Below are positions 12,501 to 24,174 of a stretch of DNA of 64,000 nucleotides, piece by piece. Position numbers and translations under genes: made by a program. This DNA comes from Ascochyta rabiei (lineage: Eukaryota > Ascomycota > Dothideomycetes > Pleosporales > Didymellaceae): the NCBI RefSeq assembly GCF_004011695.2, contig NC_082415.1, forward strand, positions 62,001 through 126,000, written 5' to 3'. Each line of letters starts with the position of its first letter. Position 1 is the stretch's first letter. The notes under the pieces are model-generated. The model worked only from the letters and a program-made list of their open reading frames with translations, had not been told where the DNA came from and did no database searches.

Positions 12501-14784
12501 ATGTAAGAATGTCTAGGAAGTAGATAATTGTCTTTCCTAGTTAATTGTTTTTAAAATAGAAGTCCTAGAGGAAGCTAGATTGCCTATTAATAGCAAGTAA
12601 TTTGCTCTTTTCCTTAGTAACGCTTTCTTCTTTATATAAGTTGAAGTTAATTACTATATATTCTCCTAGTCTTTATTGCTTATTTGTGGTATTTAAATAA
12701 TTTGCCTCTTAGTCTTAGCTTATCTGCAAGTATTACATTAGACTGTAGTCATACCCCTAACTCTTACCCCCTAAGATTGTTAGATAAGGTGTTTAATAGT
12801 AGCAGCTCTAGGGTGCCCTATTTGCTTGTGCTATAGCAGAGCAGTAGCAGTCTTAGGTATTTAGCCTTATGTTAATTATATTACAAATACTGTCTGTAGC
12901 TGTTTTCTAAGTACCTATTGTCTATATTGTTTTATCTAAGGATATAATAGCTGTGTTGTCTACTTGTCTAAGCTAAGTTAGATCTCCTTTTGTAACCTAC
13001 TAGATGCCCTATTAACGTAGTTATTAGAAAGAGACAAGGTCGCAAGGTATGTCTAGGTACTATGCTATATTGTGTAGTTTAAGAGTAGTTAGTTAGCTTA
13101 TGTTTAATAGATAGAGATAGACAGTGCTATATCTCTATATTTATACCTAGGAGTTTCCTGCCTATAGGTAGTTATTTAATGTAGGTAGAGTAAGGTCTTA
13201 TATTTAGTCCTTGTTGTTTATAATGTAGATTATTAATCCTTAGTTAAGAATAAAGGAATTCCTAAGAGGGTAGCTTAGTAGCTCTATATTATATAATTCT
13301 TTAACTAGACTTATATTAATTATTAATATCTTCTGTCTCTGTAGTTATTCTAGAGGTGCCTCTAGTGTTTAGGATGTCTTAATAGCTAGTGTCTTAGTGT
13401 AAGCTTGTTTTGCAGATCTAACCTAATCTTAAAGGTTAGCATTTTGTTCTATCCTAAATTGTACTATTTTAGTAATTCTATTACATAGGGTAAAATATTC
13501 TAGTGCTTTATCTTTGTAGACGTAGTAGCAATCCTCTAGTCTATAGCGTTGTCTATAAGTAGGGCATTTTGCTCCTCTAGCTGCTGCTGTATCCCCTCTT
13601 AGGGACTGCTTAGATGTAGTTATTTAACTAATGTTCTGTTTTTAACAAGGCTTCCCTAACTCCCCTGCGTAGTAGGAGTGGATAATATGTCTTTAACAAT
13701 ATAAAAGGCGTCCCTGTTAGTGTCTAGGGTGGATTTACTACCAGTAGTAAGAGTTAAGTTATTCCCTGCAGCAAAGGCGCCTCTTTACTATCTCCCCTTA
13801 GGGTAGTACTTGCTTATATGCTCTTAGAAGTGTTTCATTATTTCTTTATAAGTTATACTTTGTTCTTATCTACTATAGTCCTAGAATATTGTTACCTAGG
13901 TTAGCGCTATTTTTATTACTAAATCTAAGAAGTCTTAGAAAGTGTCTTTTATATTGTATATTTTAGCAACGCCCTCTATTTTAGTGTTAGTTACAGCATA
14001 ATTATACTTAAGAAGCTAGGTATCTTAGCACCTAGGTTATCTTATTAGTTTAAGGGCTGCTAGGTATTAGTGGCGTGCGCGTAATTGTTCTTCTTTAGCA
14101 TTAATACTAACTATGTATTTTAGGCTAATAAGCTATATTTAAATTAATTTACCTAGTTAGTAGTAGTTCTTTATAAGTTAAGGTAATACTAAGCTTTAGA
14201 TAGATATTACTACCTTATCTAGGTTAGTTTTTTTCTTATAGTAGTCTCTATCCGCTATCTTATAGGATTTAAGGGAGCTCTTCTAATAGTTATTATCTTC
14301 CTTCTATGCCTTTAGGCTGTTAGCTAATATTTTAGATAGGATTTCTAGAAGCTAAGGGTTTCCTTATTTATTATTGCTAAGGGCTAGCCTCCTTTTATAG
14401 TTAGTAATGTCTAGGGCGTTAGGTACTTGTAGCTTAGTCCTTAGAGGGATAGTCTGGTTTAGGTCTATCTTCTCCTATACGTCCAGAGAGGCGTAGCAGG
14501 TCTGTAGTTAATGCAACTAAGGTGTGTAGGTTATGTAATTTATAAGAATTATTATTAAATTGCGTATAGTTAATAGCAACATATTAAAAGGGTATTTTAG
14601 TAGTGTTAGCAAGACTCTTAATTATTAGATAATATGCTTAATGTGCAAAGCTAATAATAAAGGTAATTAATTAATAATTATCTGTCTTAATGGCCCATTT
14701 TATGCGTGTGTGCCGCTAGCCCCTAAGTTAACCAACGTTAACCCTAAACCCCCAACTTGGTTCGGCAAGGTCGGTTATCTGACA
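9591..14784 (-). mobile_element. Complete Ty1/copia retrotransposon, RIP-inactivated
   Basis: Two 162-bp LTRs (9591-9752 and 14623-14784), starting TGTTAGATAATATGC and ending in TAACA or TGACA, flank 4870 bp. An exact target duplication ATTCC lies at 9586-9590 and 14785-14789. Coding order on the minus strand is gag with a CCHC-like knuckle near 13560, integrase, reverse transcriptase near 10800 and RNase H near 10200. One LTR has TATTAG for TGTTAG, a RIP change. All frames are interrupted. It is inserted in the gag region of the older copia and belongs to the same LTR family as 25260-25414 and 38158-45132. Confidence 0.85.
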
Positions 14785-15113
14785 ATTCCTCTCTAGAAAC
14801 TGCTTAGTTCTGGCACTTTAGCTATCTATCTTTCTTTTGTTTTGCCTAGGGCTTCCCTAGCCTTAATAATTGTTGTTAGATAGCGCTTTTAGTTCTCTAC
14901 TAAAGGCGTCTCTTTATAGGTTTAAGTTAGATTTACTACTTACTGCCTATAATGCCTCTTCTACTACAAAGGCGCTCTTAGGCTTCCCTCTTAGTAGATG
15001 TTAAAGGCTTATATAAATATAGAAGAGGTTTATTATTCTTTTCCTATTTATAGCTTTCTTATTATATCCTAGCCCTTAGAATGCTGTAGTCTAGGTTAAT
15101 GCTATCTTAGATA

Positions 15114-16976
15114 ACGTACTCCACGGGTGAGCGGATCAAACGGGTAAGCGGATCACTCTGCCAAGACCACACCAAACCTCCACCTTACCACGCAATGCCT
15201 CAACAACAACATTAATCTACGCCCTTAAGAGAAGCTGCAATACAGCTTGCGCTCTAGGCAATTAAACAAGACGCAACGCTTACCCTGTAACGCGCTGCAG
15301 CTATATATAACGCGCCTTACAGCACACTACACGCTTAATACACAGGACGACCTGCACAAGCTAATTGTACGCCAGTTCAACAGATTATAGACCAGACTAA
15401 GGAGGACGTGATTACTGAGTACATCCTTAAGCTAGATGCACAAGGATTTGCCCCTTAGCTGGCTGCTGTAGCTGATATAGCTAATTCTTTGCGTGCTGAG
15501 CGCAATATAGGCCATGTTGGCATAAACTGGCCTAACACGTTTATTAAGCGCCGCCCTAACCTTAAAGTAAGGTTTAATCGCAAGTACGACTACAAGAGAG
15601 CCCTCTGTGAGGATCTAGAGATTATTAGGGGCTGGTTTAGGCTTGTAGCAAATGTTAAAGCTAAGTATAGCATCTAGGACAATAACATATACAACTTTAA
15701 TAAGACAGGCTTTATAATAGGCCAGATATTAACAGGAGCAGTTATTACAGGCTTAGAGCGTTAAGGACGGCTAAAGGCAGTGCAGCAGGGCAATTAAGAG
15801 TGGACAACGGTTATACAGGGCATCAATAGCACAGGGTAGGCTATTCTACCCTTTATTATCTTCAAAGGCCGCAACCACCTCTCTGCCTGGTACAAAGAGG
15901 ACAATCTGCCCCATGACTGGGTTATTAGAGTCTCTGAGAACAGATGGACTACCAACAAGCTTGGTCTAGACTGGTTGAAGCACTTTAATGCCTATACAAA
16001 GACGCGCACCTAAGGAGTACACTAGCTGCTCCTTATTAACAGCCACAAGAGCCACAACTCCCTTAACTTCTAACAATACTGCAAGGAAGTAAAGATTGTT
16101 ACACTGTGTATGCCTCTACACTTATCTTACCTCTTATAACCACTAAATATAGGTTGTTTTGCCCCTCTAAAGAAGGCATATAGGCGCTAAGCCAAGAATC
16201 TTATATATAACTACATTACTTATATTACTAAAACTAAGTTCCTACTATGCTTTATAGACGCCTATAAGGAGACATTTACTTCTAGCAATATCTAAGGAGG
16301 CTTCTAAGGCGCTAGAATAGTCCCCCTTAACCTAGAACGGGTTATAATAGGTCTTGATGTCCGCCTACGTACCCTACCGCTACCTACTGTAGAAGATAAG
16401 CCCTGGCAGTCCCAAACCCCAAGCACTACCCTGCAATTAGGGTCGCAATTAACGCTGGTTTGAGAGAGGATTCAAAGGCATGCAAGCAGCTTACTAACTT
16501 TAATAGTTAAGGCCTTTAAAAAGCTTGCTAAAGGCGCAGCTATAGTAGCGCATAAGCTGGTGTTGGCTTAAAGGGAGATTACTAGGCTTCGAGCAGTAAA
16601 TAAGGCTGCTATGCGACGTAAATCGCATAAAAGAAAGCAATTACAGCAGGAGAGAGTCCTAACAGCTAAGGAAGGCATTTAATTAACTACTCTAACTAAG
16701 TTTAGGGCGCGTGGTGATGGTAAGAAGGCAAAGAAGCGAGTGCGCGCTAAAGGAGGGGAAGTAACCCAAAGACGCTGTACAAAGTGCTACAATGTTAGAC
16801 ATAACTTGCGTACATGTAAGAAGGCTATAGAAGATATTTCTAAATAATATTATGTACTGCACTACTGTATACAAGGCCAAAGTGGGCTAATGCGAGCTAT
16901 AATAGGGTAGAAATTTGGTGTGGTCTTGGCAGAGTGATCCGCTCACCCGTTTGATCCGCTTACCCGTGGAGTACGT
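15114..16976 (+). mobile_element. Fot1/pogo-like DNA transposon (copy C)
   Basis: Inverted repeats starting ACGTACTCCACGGGT are flanked by TA at 15112-15113 and 16977-16978. The length (1863 bp) and most of the interior match copy B at 6362-8224, but this copy is less mutated: the transposase N-terminal DNA-binding segment stays open at 15489-15677, with words such as NWPNTFIKRRPNLK. Later frames are broken by TAA and TAG. Each TIR holds two GCGGATCA boxes in place of copy B's GTCGGCCAC. It is inserted in the gag part of the old copia. Confidence 0.88.
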
Positions 16977-17722
16977 TATAGAGCCTAGAAAATTATTTAT
17001 AACAGCTTGTGTTTGTATAACCTCAGCTACCTTAAGGGTCTTAGCTTAAGTTACAGCCTAATTATATTTACTTAGCTATGTCTCCTAATTTGTAGTTATT
17101 TGTATTAGTCTAAGTGTAGCGTAGTATCTTTCTTGTACTTACACCTGTTCATTGTCTATATCTACTCTAATAGTGTCTTAGAGGGTAGTTATCTATTTAC
17201 GCAAGAATGTTCTCAACTGTTCTTAATATTTTAATTTTCTTATCTTAATAGTTTTTTTTAAGTATCTTATATAACTTAAGGTAAAGCTTATATTCTTTAC
17301 AATCTTCTTTATATACCTCTTGTCCCTTTTCTAAAAGGTCTAATACCTATATTAGGATTATAGGTGTTTACAGTATAGTTATTAACATGTCTATTACTTT
17401 ATATATTATTCTGTAAGTCCTGCTTTAACCTACTTAGATAGTCTGTAATAATATAGTTAAGGTGTTGCTTATGCTTATTACTAGTTTATATTACGTAATT
17501 TCTAGAGGTAGTAGCGCCTTTAGTTGTATGCGTTAGAGTTGCACCTCTTTAGGGTCTGCTAGTAGCTATATATCTTACAACTGGCACTTAATCTTAAGTT
17601 AGTAGTACTAGGAGACCTAGTTGCTTAAGTTAGTAAGAATAACTGTCGCGTCCCTTTAGCTTTAGCTAGTTGCTATTTTGCTTATTATTAGCGCTTATTG
17701 TAGTGGCAGTAAGACTCTTAAT

Positions 17723-17890
17723 TGTTAGATTAGATAGTAATAGTAATAAGTTAATAATAATGTATTAATGTTCTGTTGTTGTTCTATGTAAGGGTGATTT
17801 TCGTCTTATCTAGGTTCTGGTGGGGGCCTATACACAGTTTCTTAGCAGGTATATCGCCTAACCTATTTCTCCAATACCTTTTATTTAACA
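17723..17890 (-). repeat. Right-hand LTR of the old copia
   Basis: This 168-bp stretch runs from TGTTAGATTAGATAG to TTTAACA and is preceded by the same 'ggcagtaagactcttaatt' that precedes the right LTR of the copia at 26882-31995. It directly follows the gag end of the minus-strand copia and interrupts the gypsy-associated frame beginning at 17891. The pentamer after it is ATACC. Confidence 0.6.
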
Positions 17891-18166
17891 ATACCAGACT
17901 AGCGTAAACTAGAACCTAGAAACTGTTAGTATTAGGTAAGAACAGGAAAAGATTATACTTACTAGGTAACACTTCTTGTTTTTAAGCGTGCAATAAGCAC
18001 ACTTAGACAATACCGCCTTAAGGAAGCTATAATCAACCTCCCTCCCCCTTTTAAAGGCGTAGACTAAATAAATACAGATAACCCTATAGGCCTCTACAAG
18101 AGCTCTAGGCAGGACTAGTATTAGTATAGTAATTAAGTAACAAAACCTATAATTGTTTAGCAAAAA
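17891..18166 (-). pseudogene. Gypsy antisense ORF, 5' part, cut by copia
   Basis: A minus-strand frame open from 18163 to 17909 encodes a Cys-rich segment with C-x2-C-x6-C (CAYCTLKNKKC), which resembles half of a Zn(II)2Cys6 cluster. It is followed by a typical fungal intron (donor GTAAGTATAATC, branch ACTAAC, acceptor AG). A second copy, with the downstream exon, is at 33967-34695. Here the frame ends where the copia LTR (17890) was inserted. Relative to the neighbouring gypsy LTR (plus sense) the frame is antisense. Its function is unknown. Confidence 0.5.
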
Positions 18167-18828
18167 TGTGAGGCAGCGTAGCAGGTGTGCTTATAGCAAG
18201 AAATAGTGTCTGTTAGAGTAAGGAAAGGTGTAGAAATTGTCTGTTTATATACACGCGCAACGCGCCTAGATAATAATAAAAACAATAAACAAATAGCGTA
18301 CTAAATAACAAAGGAAACAGCTTATTTTTATCTTAAAATTAGGCAATAAGGTTGCAGGTAAGAAATAGTTGTCTTTACCTTAAATAAAAATAATAACATA
18401 AAATTAAAACAACATAAGAGTAAGCTACTAACACCCTAAAACAACGCTAAATAGGTAAAGTCTTGCTAGAGGATATTAATATAGATTTTTTATGCATATT
18501 AGGACAATCTACCTATATAAGAGGAGGGGTAGTATAACACACTAGTTACCTAAAGCCTTGTCTAATTTCTCTCTAACTTATTACTAACTTAGTGCCGTTA
18601 CATCCGTGTCCACCCTACACCCTAGGCTAGTACTCTAATTCTTTCTAACTCTTATAAGGTATAAAAGGCACAAGGTTAACAGGTATAGAAAGCTAGTTTT
18701 GAAGTATTCTTTTGTACAAGACCTATAAGAATAGAACAATTCTCTGTGTAAACTATCCTAGTGCTCCCATACACCTCGTAGCGGATACCCACATCTTTCA
18801 GAGACTTCTATCATCCTGCGTTGTTACA
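18167..18828 (+). repeat. Ty3/gypsy LTR, 662 bp
   Basis: It begins TGTGAGGCAGCG and ends CGTTGTTACA, and is the same length as its inverted partner at 33305-33966. A TATAAAAGG box near 18661 in plus sense fits a U3 promoter. The rest of this element to the left was lost or replaced by the copia nest. Directly right of it (18829 onward) base composition becomes normal; 18829-19044 shows nothing recognisable. Confidence 0.7.
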
Positions 18829-19044
18829 CAAGTAACTTAAGAATGTATTACCCTCTCAGCGTGTAGATCTGTATTTCTGCCTAACTAATGTCCGGCCGGC
18901 TATTTTATTCGTATTCAAACTTTTTATAAGCCTGGTACATTGTTCTACATATGTGAGCCACAACGGGCTACAGAAGTGCAGGTGCTGCCTATAGTTTTGT
19001 TTCGCTGACCCAAAAGCTCTTGTCACCTAACCCATGTAGTCTTT

Positions 19045-21157
19045 TTACTTGCGAACGAAATCATGCAGGTCTTCTACCGAATCCGAAGGAGTAGGTTGCA
19101 TGTAACGGCAGCTTTGATTGCCCAACTGCACAATCTTCAGGATTATCCTCGCCAGCCACCAGTATTCTGGCGCATGCCTCTCAAATCCTCTGTGCAGATC
19201 GAATATGAATTTTACAGTTTGGTTTATAATATCCTATAATTTTTTCCTTCAATCTAAAGCAGAGTTTATAGCCTCAACAGTTGCTAGAGCTAGAAAATTC
19301 ATTCTAGATGTCATGACGATAGACTGTAGCGCTGCAGGTGCTCAGCTGCGGTCACATGACCTTGTATAGAAGACAACATACCGCAAACAAGTATCAGCAG
19401 GTTCGCTGCAGTAGTGTGCTCTTCTGTCTGGACTGGAAGCTCTGGTAAGGGTGCGAAAAGAAGAATCGACTAAAATCTAGGAAAGGTAGAAACTGGCCAC
19501 TCTTGAAGCCACGGTGAAATTGTTTGCTCAAATTCGACGGCTGTGTTAACTCTGAATAAATCCTCTTCACATGGTAGATCCTCCTTCATCTCAGATAGAG
19601 TCACGTGTGGGGGGGCTGTTGAAGAAAAGTGCCAAAATGCTATTGGGCATGAATGTCCGAACAGCCACTCTGCGGCTCTTGTTAGCGAAGATCGACAGAT
19701 AATGCAAATTAGTTATTCATACTTCAAACGTACTTCATCTGAGATGAAGAGCTGCCATTCAGGTCTGTCCTTGCCAGTGATATCATGTTGGCGCTTGTAC
19801 GCCTACAATCCTGAACTACGCACAGCGGCAATGAGATACGGTATCCTTTGAAGCCGTAGTCGCTGTCTTACTGTCCGGTCGCTGCTGATGTTCTGGACTA
19901 ACAAAAACAATAATCCTGCTTGGAGGAGTTGAATATTATTGTTCGTATTGCATGCTTCGTGGGAAGGCTGCAGCATATGTCTCGAGACCAGTGGGTTGAA
20001 TACAGACGATTCCGCAGCATCAAAAAACTGCCAGATTGCAATGGAGACGTCAAATGGATCAGAGGATATTGATCCAAAAATGATAACTGTAAGCAAGAGG
20101 GGCAGCGAAGCTGCTTCGATGTCAAATGTTGGCTTATGAAGGATGGGAACTTGATCGTGGAAATAGTGGAAAAATCCCTAAACGAATTGCCTTACGTTTG
20201 CTACTGTGAATACAAGTCTTGCGAGCTGTACGTCAAAGTTGGCTTCTGCGTCACTGTCGTGTTCAAGCACTAAATCCTGGTGGGCAGATAGCTTGCATAG
20301 TAGCTCGTTTATGCGAGCTCCTAAGGCGGACGTTTCTTCTAGATCAGAAGCAATACATTCTCTGACGGGAAAGAGCCCACCAAAGTCTCTCCGCGGCATC
20401 AGGGATGGGAAGCCGAAGAACGTGGAAGATAAGGCGTCGGGATCACAGAATGGATGTTCTATTATCGGGTGGTAGTCGTTCAAATGGGGCTGTGGGTCCC
20501 AGGAGTCTGCATTTCCTTCCACAGTGTTAAGGTCAGCGGCTTAGGCGGCAATCGCTGCGGATGCACAATAGCCCGAGGGATTCGTGAAATTAAGAAGGAA
20601 ATTGATAGAAATGCGTCCGCACTGGCCGTCAGCGCCATTGTCAGCGTGACCAGCCTTTCCGTAGCTGGCTTGCTCAACGGCGTCGTTGTGTGAAATGGCA
20701 GACGATAAGGAAGGGCGTGGCCGTTCATAGGCACACCTTGTGCTACTGGATCGACAGCGCATGCATGGTATCTTGGTATCGCATGATATCTTCCGTTGTG
20801 AACATTTGTCGCAAGATATTCGCTTTCTACCCCGTTTCAGAATAGGAAGGACGACATCATAGCCATGAGTGGAACATTTTTGAACACGTCGTCGAGCAAG
20901 ATCTCTGTTTATCTATTAATGTCGTTCTGATACTGAAGCTGAGGGTAACGCACCGTCTTGAGAACTGAGCATAGCACAGAGCGCAGGTCAACTCCTGCCT
21001 GCCAGAATCTGATCATTGTGAGCCGAGAACTCCCAATTGTGTACAGAGCCCTATGTGTCGCCTTGTGCCGGCGCAGGTGACTTTTGGTTGAATAGGTTTT
21101 GTTGCATGTTGTACAGCGATGCTTGCCAGAAGCAGCCGTCGGGAGCGGGAAAGACAT
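19045..21157 (-). pseudogene. C2H2 / Zn(II)2Cys6 fungal transcription factor, decayed
   Basis: Reading from 21157, exon 1 (to 21045) has a classical C2H2 finger (CTTCNKTYSTKSHLRRHKATH, spacing 2-12-3, with its last residues at the exon end). Introns of 46 bp (20999-21044) and 49 bp (20905-20953) join a second finger whose third ligand is Arg, not His, and then a perfect Zn(II)2Cys6 cluster (spacings 2-6-5-2-6, about 20800). A fungal-specific TF domain follows ('PILHKPTFD', near 20120), ending near 19045. In-frame stops occur at 20541-20543 (TAA) and 20178-20180 (TAG) and near 19808 (TAG). A 7-C run near 19609-19615 shifts the frame by one. The first stop could be removed by a 60-nt intron with a weak GTGCAT donor; the others have no such escape. 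Such dual-finger proteins are often regulators beside metabolic genes. Divergent from the monooxygenase, so once its possible regulator. Confidence 0.75.
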
Positions 21158-22546
21158 TTCAGCGGTATTAATCCCACAGTGCTTGTGGGTTCAAGTGCGA
21201 AGCCATCGCAACAGATCACACTTTGTTCTAGCGTCTGATTAGCGTTGTAGCTAGGATAAAGGAAGAAAAGAGCCGAATACGGGCCAACACGAACTCTAGC
21301 TCCGGTACGGAGGTAGGCTGGATAAAACTAAAGTGTTGGCACTTTTACGGCAGCAATATAGAGGACTGGGCTCCTCCAGTCCCCAGCCCTACAAGCAATG
21401 CAGCAGACATGGGTGTCCACAGTAAATCGATTCCTTTCCAGATATTAACCTATGACTACAAAAGCAGACTTTGGGCAAACGTGTTTGCAGCTGATCCAAA
21501 ATGTGAAATGGCACGCACGAGCATCCTCAGGTGAGTTTATGCAGAGCTTGGCCGCGTAACAAGTTGAGTTGATTGCCGAGATAAGATCGTCGTCGAGAAG
21601 GTGGAAGTGCGTTAGTGGGCTTAGCGCGCGAGCGACGTGCTCTCCTGGTTTTTTTTCATTTACCGAAAACAGCTTACTGACTACATATAGGTTTAAACAC
21701 ATCTTAATCCTGTAAGTTATGTTGCACATCACACAGCATTCGAGAGCTATCTATAGTGCCACCTGCCCTATCTAACAAAACGCCCAGCACGTTAACACTA
21801 ACCGAAAATATTTGCGCTTCATCATCGCATTAACAATCATTTTTTCCTGAGACGTTCGACAAAGACTTTTTTTGAAAAGACAGTGGTGTTCTTTCGGCCA
21901 AAAGATTTACTAAGTTGAATCTACTAAGAATCCCTGCCATTGCTCTACGCAGAATGCCAGTCGGTCTGTCTGGTGTCTTTTTTCCCTTCGGATGCGGCTT
22001 ATGGACTGCCGAAAGGATCAAAATCACCTGACCACCCTTGTTTTCGACCCCCGCTCGGTCCGATTCTTGAGGAAAGTGGTCCACCGTTGCGAAAAAGACC
22101 GCACACAGCACACCATTACGACTGAAATTGACACTATCAATTGAAAGATTGGAAATTGTTCGTTTTCTTTGCATAATGATAGATGAGATCGTTCTGGCAA
22201 TAGATCTTCCAAAGTCTCAGCAACACAGTCTTGGGGGGACGCTGGCTCTCTATATCTACCTTAAATCTCCAATTTTTTGCCATAATAATATTAGCTTAGA
22301 GCAGAGCAATCTTATAATTTGCAAGGGTCTAGTACAGCAGCATGGTTTGGGATGCGATTTGACCATGGCGATAGCACACCAACCGGGCTACAGATCGACC
22401 TTCGCCGGCATTTCTACGGTCCGGTCCGTCAACGCCCGTCCTTACTTTGGGAGCAGTCAGTACACATGTATAAAGCATGTAAGAAGCTCAATTGTGGAAT
22501 CAAATAACACCACTTTCATCTTCTCATTACAACACAATTCAGTGCA
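21158..22546. promoter_or_regulatory. Divergent intergenic region between regulator and monooxygenase
   Basis: About 1.4 kb of ordinary composition separates the two divergent genes. Short open frames occur on both strands, but none shows a recognisable domain or convincing coding character, so I call no gene. It should contain both promoters; apart from a TATA box near the monooxygenase no specific site can be supported. Confidence 0.5.
22469..22474 (+). promoter_or_regulatory. Putative TATA box of the monooxygenase gene
   Basis: TATAAA lies 73 bp upstream of the ATG at 22547, a plausible distance for a fungal core promoter. Supported by position and sequence only. Confidence 0.4.
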
Positions 22547-23948
22547 ATGTCAAATTTACCTTTTAAAGTCATTGTGGTTGGCGGTGGGCCAGTCGGACTG
22601 ACCGCTGCTCATGCGTTGCATTTGGCCAACATCGAATTCGTAATTCTTGAACGGAATGATGATATCGCCGTCGATGTCGGCGCTAGTCTTGTTCTTGGAG
22701 CTCAAAGCATGCGATTTATGCAGCAGCTAGGTCTACTCGATAAGTTGCTTTCGATAGGGCAGAAGTTGTCAAACAACAAATCATTTACCAAGGAGGGCAA
22801 AAAGTTCACTGACAGTACATCCATCACCATCATGGAAAGGAAGTAAGTCAGTCTCCCGGCCTGTCTGATCAACCAGCCCAACGTTGTCTGAAGTGTAGCT
22901 CATTCCAGCATTCAGCTTTGGCCTTAAGCTTATTGCGTTCCATCGAGCTGATCTTGTACGAGCTCTACTAGACGGTCTGCCGGATAGCGCAAGGGCTAAT
23001 TACTTGCTCGGCCAGAAAGTTGTCCACATTGCAACTGGCAAAACCGGCGTGGTTGTCACTTGCGCCAATGGAAAGACGTATTCCGGATCTATGGTGCTTG
23101 GGGCCGATGGTGTGCACAGCCAAACGCGCAAGATAATGCATACTCTTTCAGCTGAGAACAGGGTCTCAGCTACCCGCAATCCGGAACCACCCTTCACTGC
23201 CAACTACCGATGTTTATGGTCCAACTTTCCGCGACCAAGCGAGCCTGGGCAGGGATACGATTCACAGGGCAAGGACCGCTCCGTTATGTGGCTGACTGGC
23301 CTTGAACGTGGTTGGATTTTCTTGTACGAAAAGCTGCCAGAACCAACGCAGGAGTCTAAACGATATACTAAGGCAGAGATGGACGAATTTGCAGCTAGCT
23401 TTGCAGACTGGCCTGTCAATGAAGATTTGAAGGTCAAGGACGTCTACAATAGCTCAACGGCAGGCATGTCGAACTTGGAAGAAGGTGTACTCGAGCATTG
23501 GAGTATGGGACGGATTGTGCTTGCTGGCGATGCATGCCACAAGTTCACACCTAACGCAGGTCTCGGATTCACAAATGGAATCCAGGACGTAGCGTTGCTC
23601 TGCAACCTGCTGCACGGTGCAGTAGAATCAAGCGCAAACTGCGACATCAGTGCAGATGCTCTCCGAAATGTCTTTCTCGAGTACCAATCCACACGGAAAA
23701 CTGCACTTGCGTTTGACTGGAGTGTATCAGCAGCAACAACTCGTGTCCAAACATGGGCCAATCCGATCTACTGGTTTTTCGGCCGATTTCTTCTTCCGAT
23801 CTATGCTTTTCAATGGTTCTTGCAAACATTTGTTGTAGCTCCACGAGTGAAGCAAAGTAGGGTTTTAAATTATGTATTTGGCGAAGATCGCATAAGAGGT
23901 CGTGTTGGATGGGCGCATCCTATTTATGAGAAAGGAAAAGAGCTTTAG
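22547..23948 (+). CDS. FAD-dependent monooxygenase (group A, secondary-metabolism type)
   Basis: Two exons, 22547-22842 and 22916-23948, separated by a 73-bp intron (donor GTAAGT, acceptor CATTCAG), give 442 residues. The Rossmann FAD motif GGGPVG is at residues 12-17 with an acidic strand end (ILER) about 22 residues later. The GADG motif is near 162. The second FAD-contacting motif, LAGDACH followed by PNAGLGFTNGIQD, is near 301-320. A hydrophobic C-terminal segment (about 380-410) may attach it to membranes, as in the PaxM/AusM-like fungal epoxidases and hydroxylases that it resembles. Those enzymes use NAD(P)H and O2 to hydroxylate or epoxidise polyketide or terpenoid intermediates. The substrate here is unknown. 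No stop or RIP damage is visible. It is the only intact gene in this island and may belong to a cluster with the PKS-NRPS 22 kb away (inference). Confidence 0.85.
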
Positions 23949-24174
23949 TAGCAGCAGCAGCAACAGTAGGCTCTAGTACACTCATCTGAAGCTGATTTAC
24001 AGCTTACTGTCTCATCTCATAATAAGCATCCGATTAAGACTGTACGAGCAGCTGCCTAGACCTTCAATGTCCCTTGTACGACGTAATGCTACCAACGCGC
24101 TGACAAGCCTGCTCGATGCGATTGCCAGCCCAACTCAAAGAACCTCACTTAAGCTAGACTTTATACTTTTCGGC

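Larger units (their letters stand above)
801..17890 (-). mobile_element. Old Ty1/copia retrotransposon broken by nested insertions
   Basis: Copia-type coding runs on the minus strand, so RNase H lies at the left and gag at the right. Its pieces are 801-987, 2839-3362, 3902-6361, 9101-9590, 14790-15111 and 16979-17722, followed by an LTR. The reverse-transcriptase core resembling FFYVDDII can be read, RIP-altered, near 4100-4150. A stretch near 9530 looks like the gag zinc knuckle. After subtracting the nested insertions the internal region is about 4.7 kb, close to the other copias here (about 4.8 kb). All frames are destroyed by TAA and TAG. The left LTR is not resolved. Confidence 0.65.

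Noticed and set aside
20161..20198. A GT...AG pair (18 nt) that would remove the TAG at 20178 in the transcription-factor gene
   Set aside because: Too short for a spliceosomal intron, with no room for a branch point; treated as a true nonsense codon.
21445..22507. Several frames of 60-157 codons between the regulator and the monooxygenase
   Set aside because: No domain, overlapping on both strands, and no convincing splice or start context; more likely chance frames in promoter DNA.
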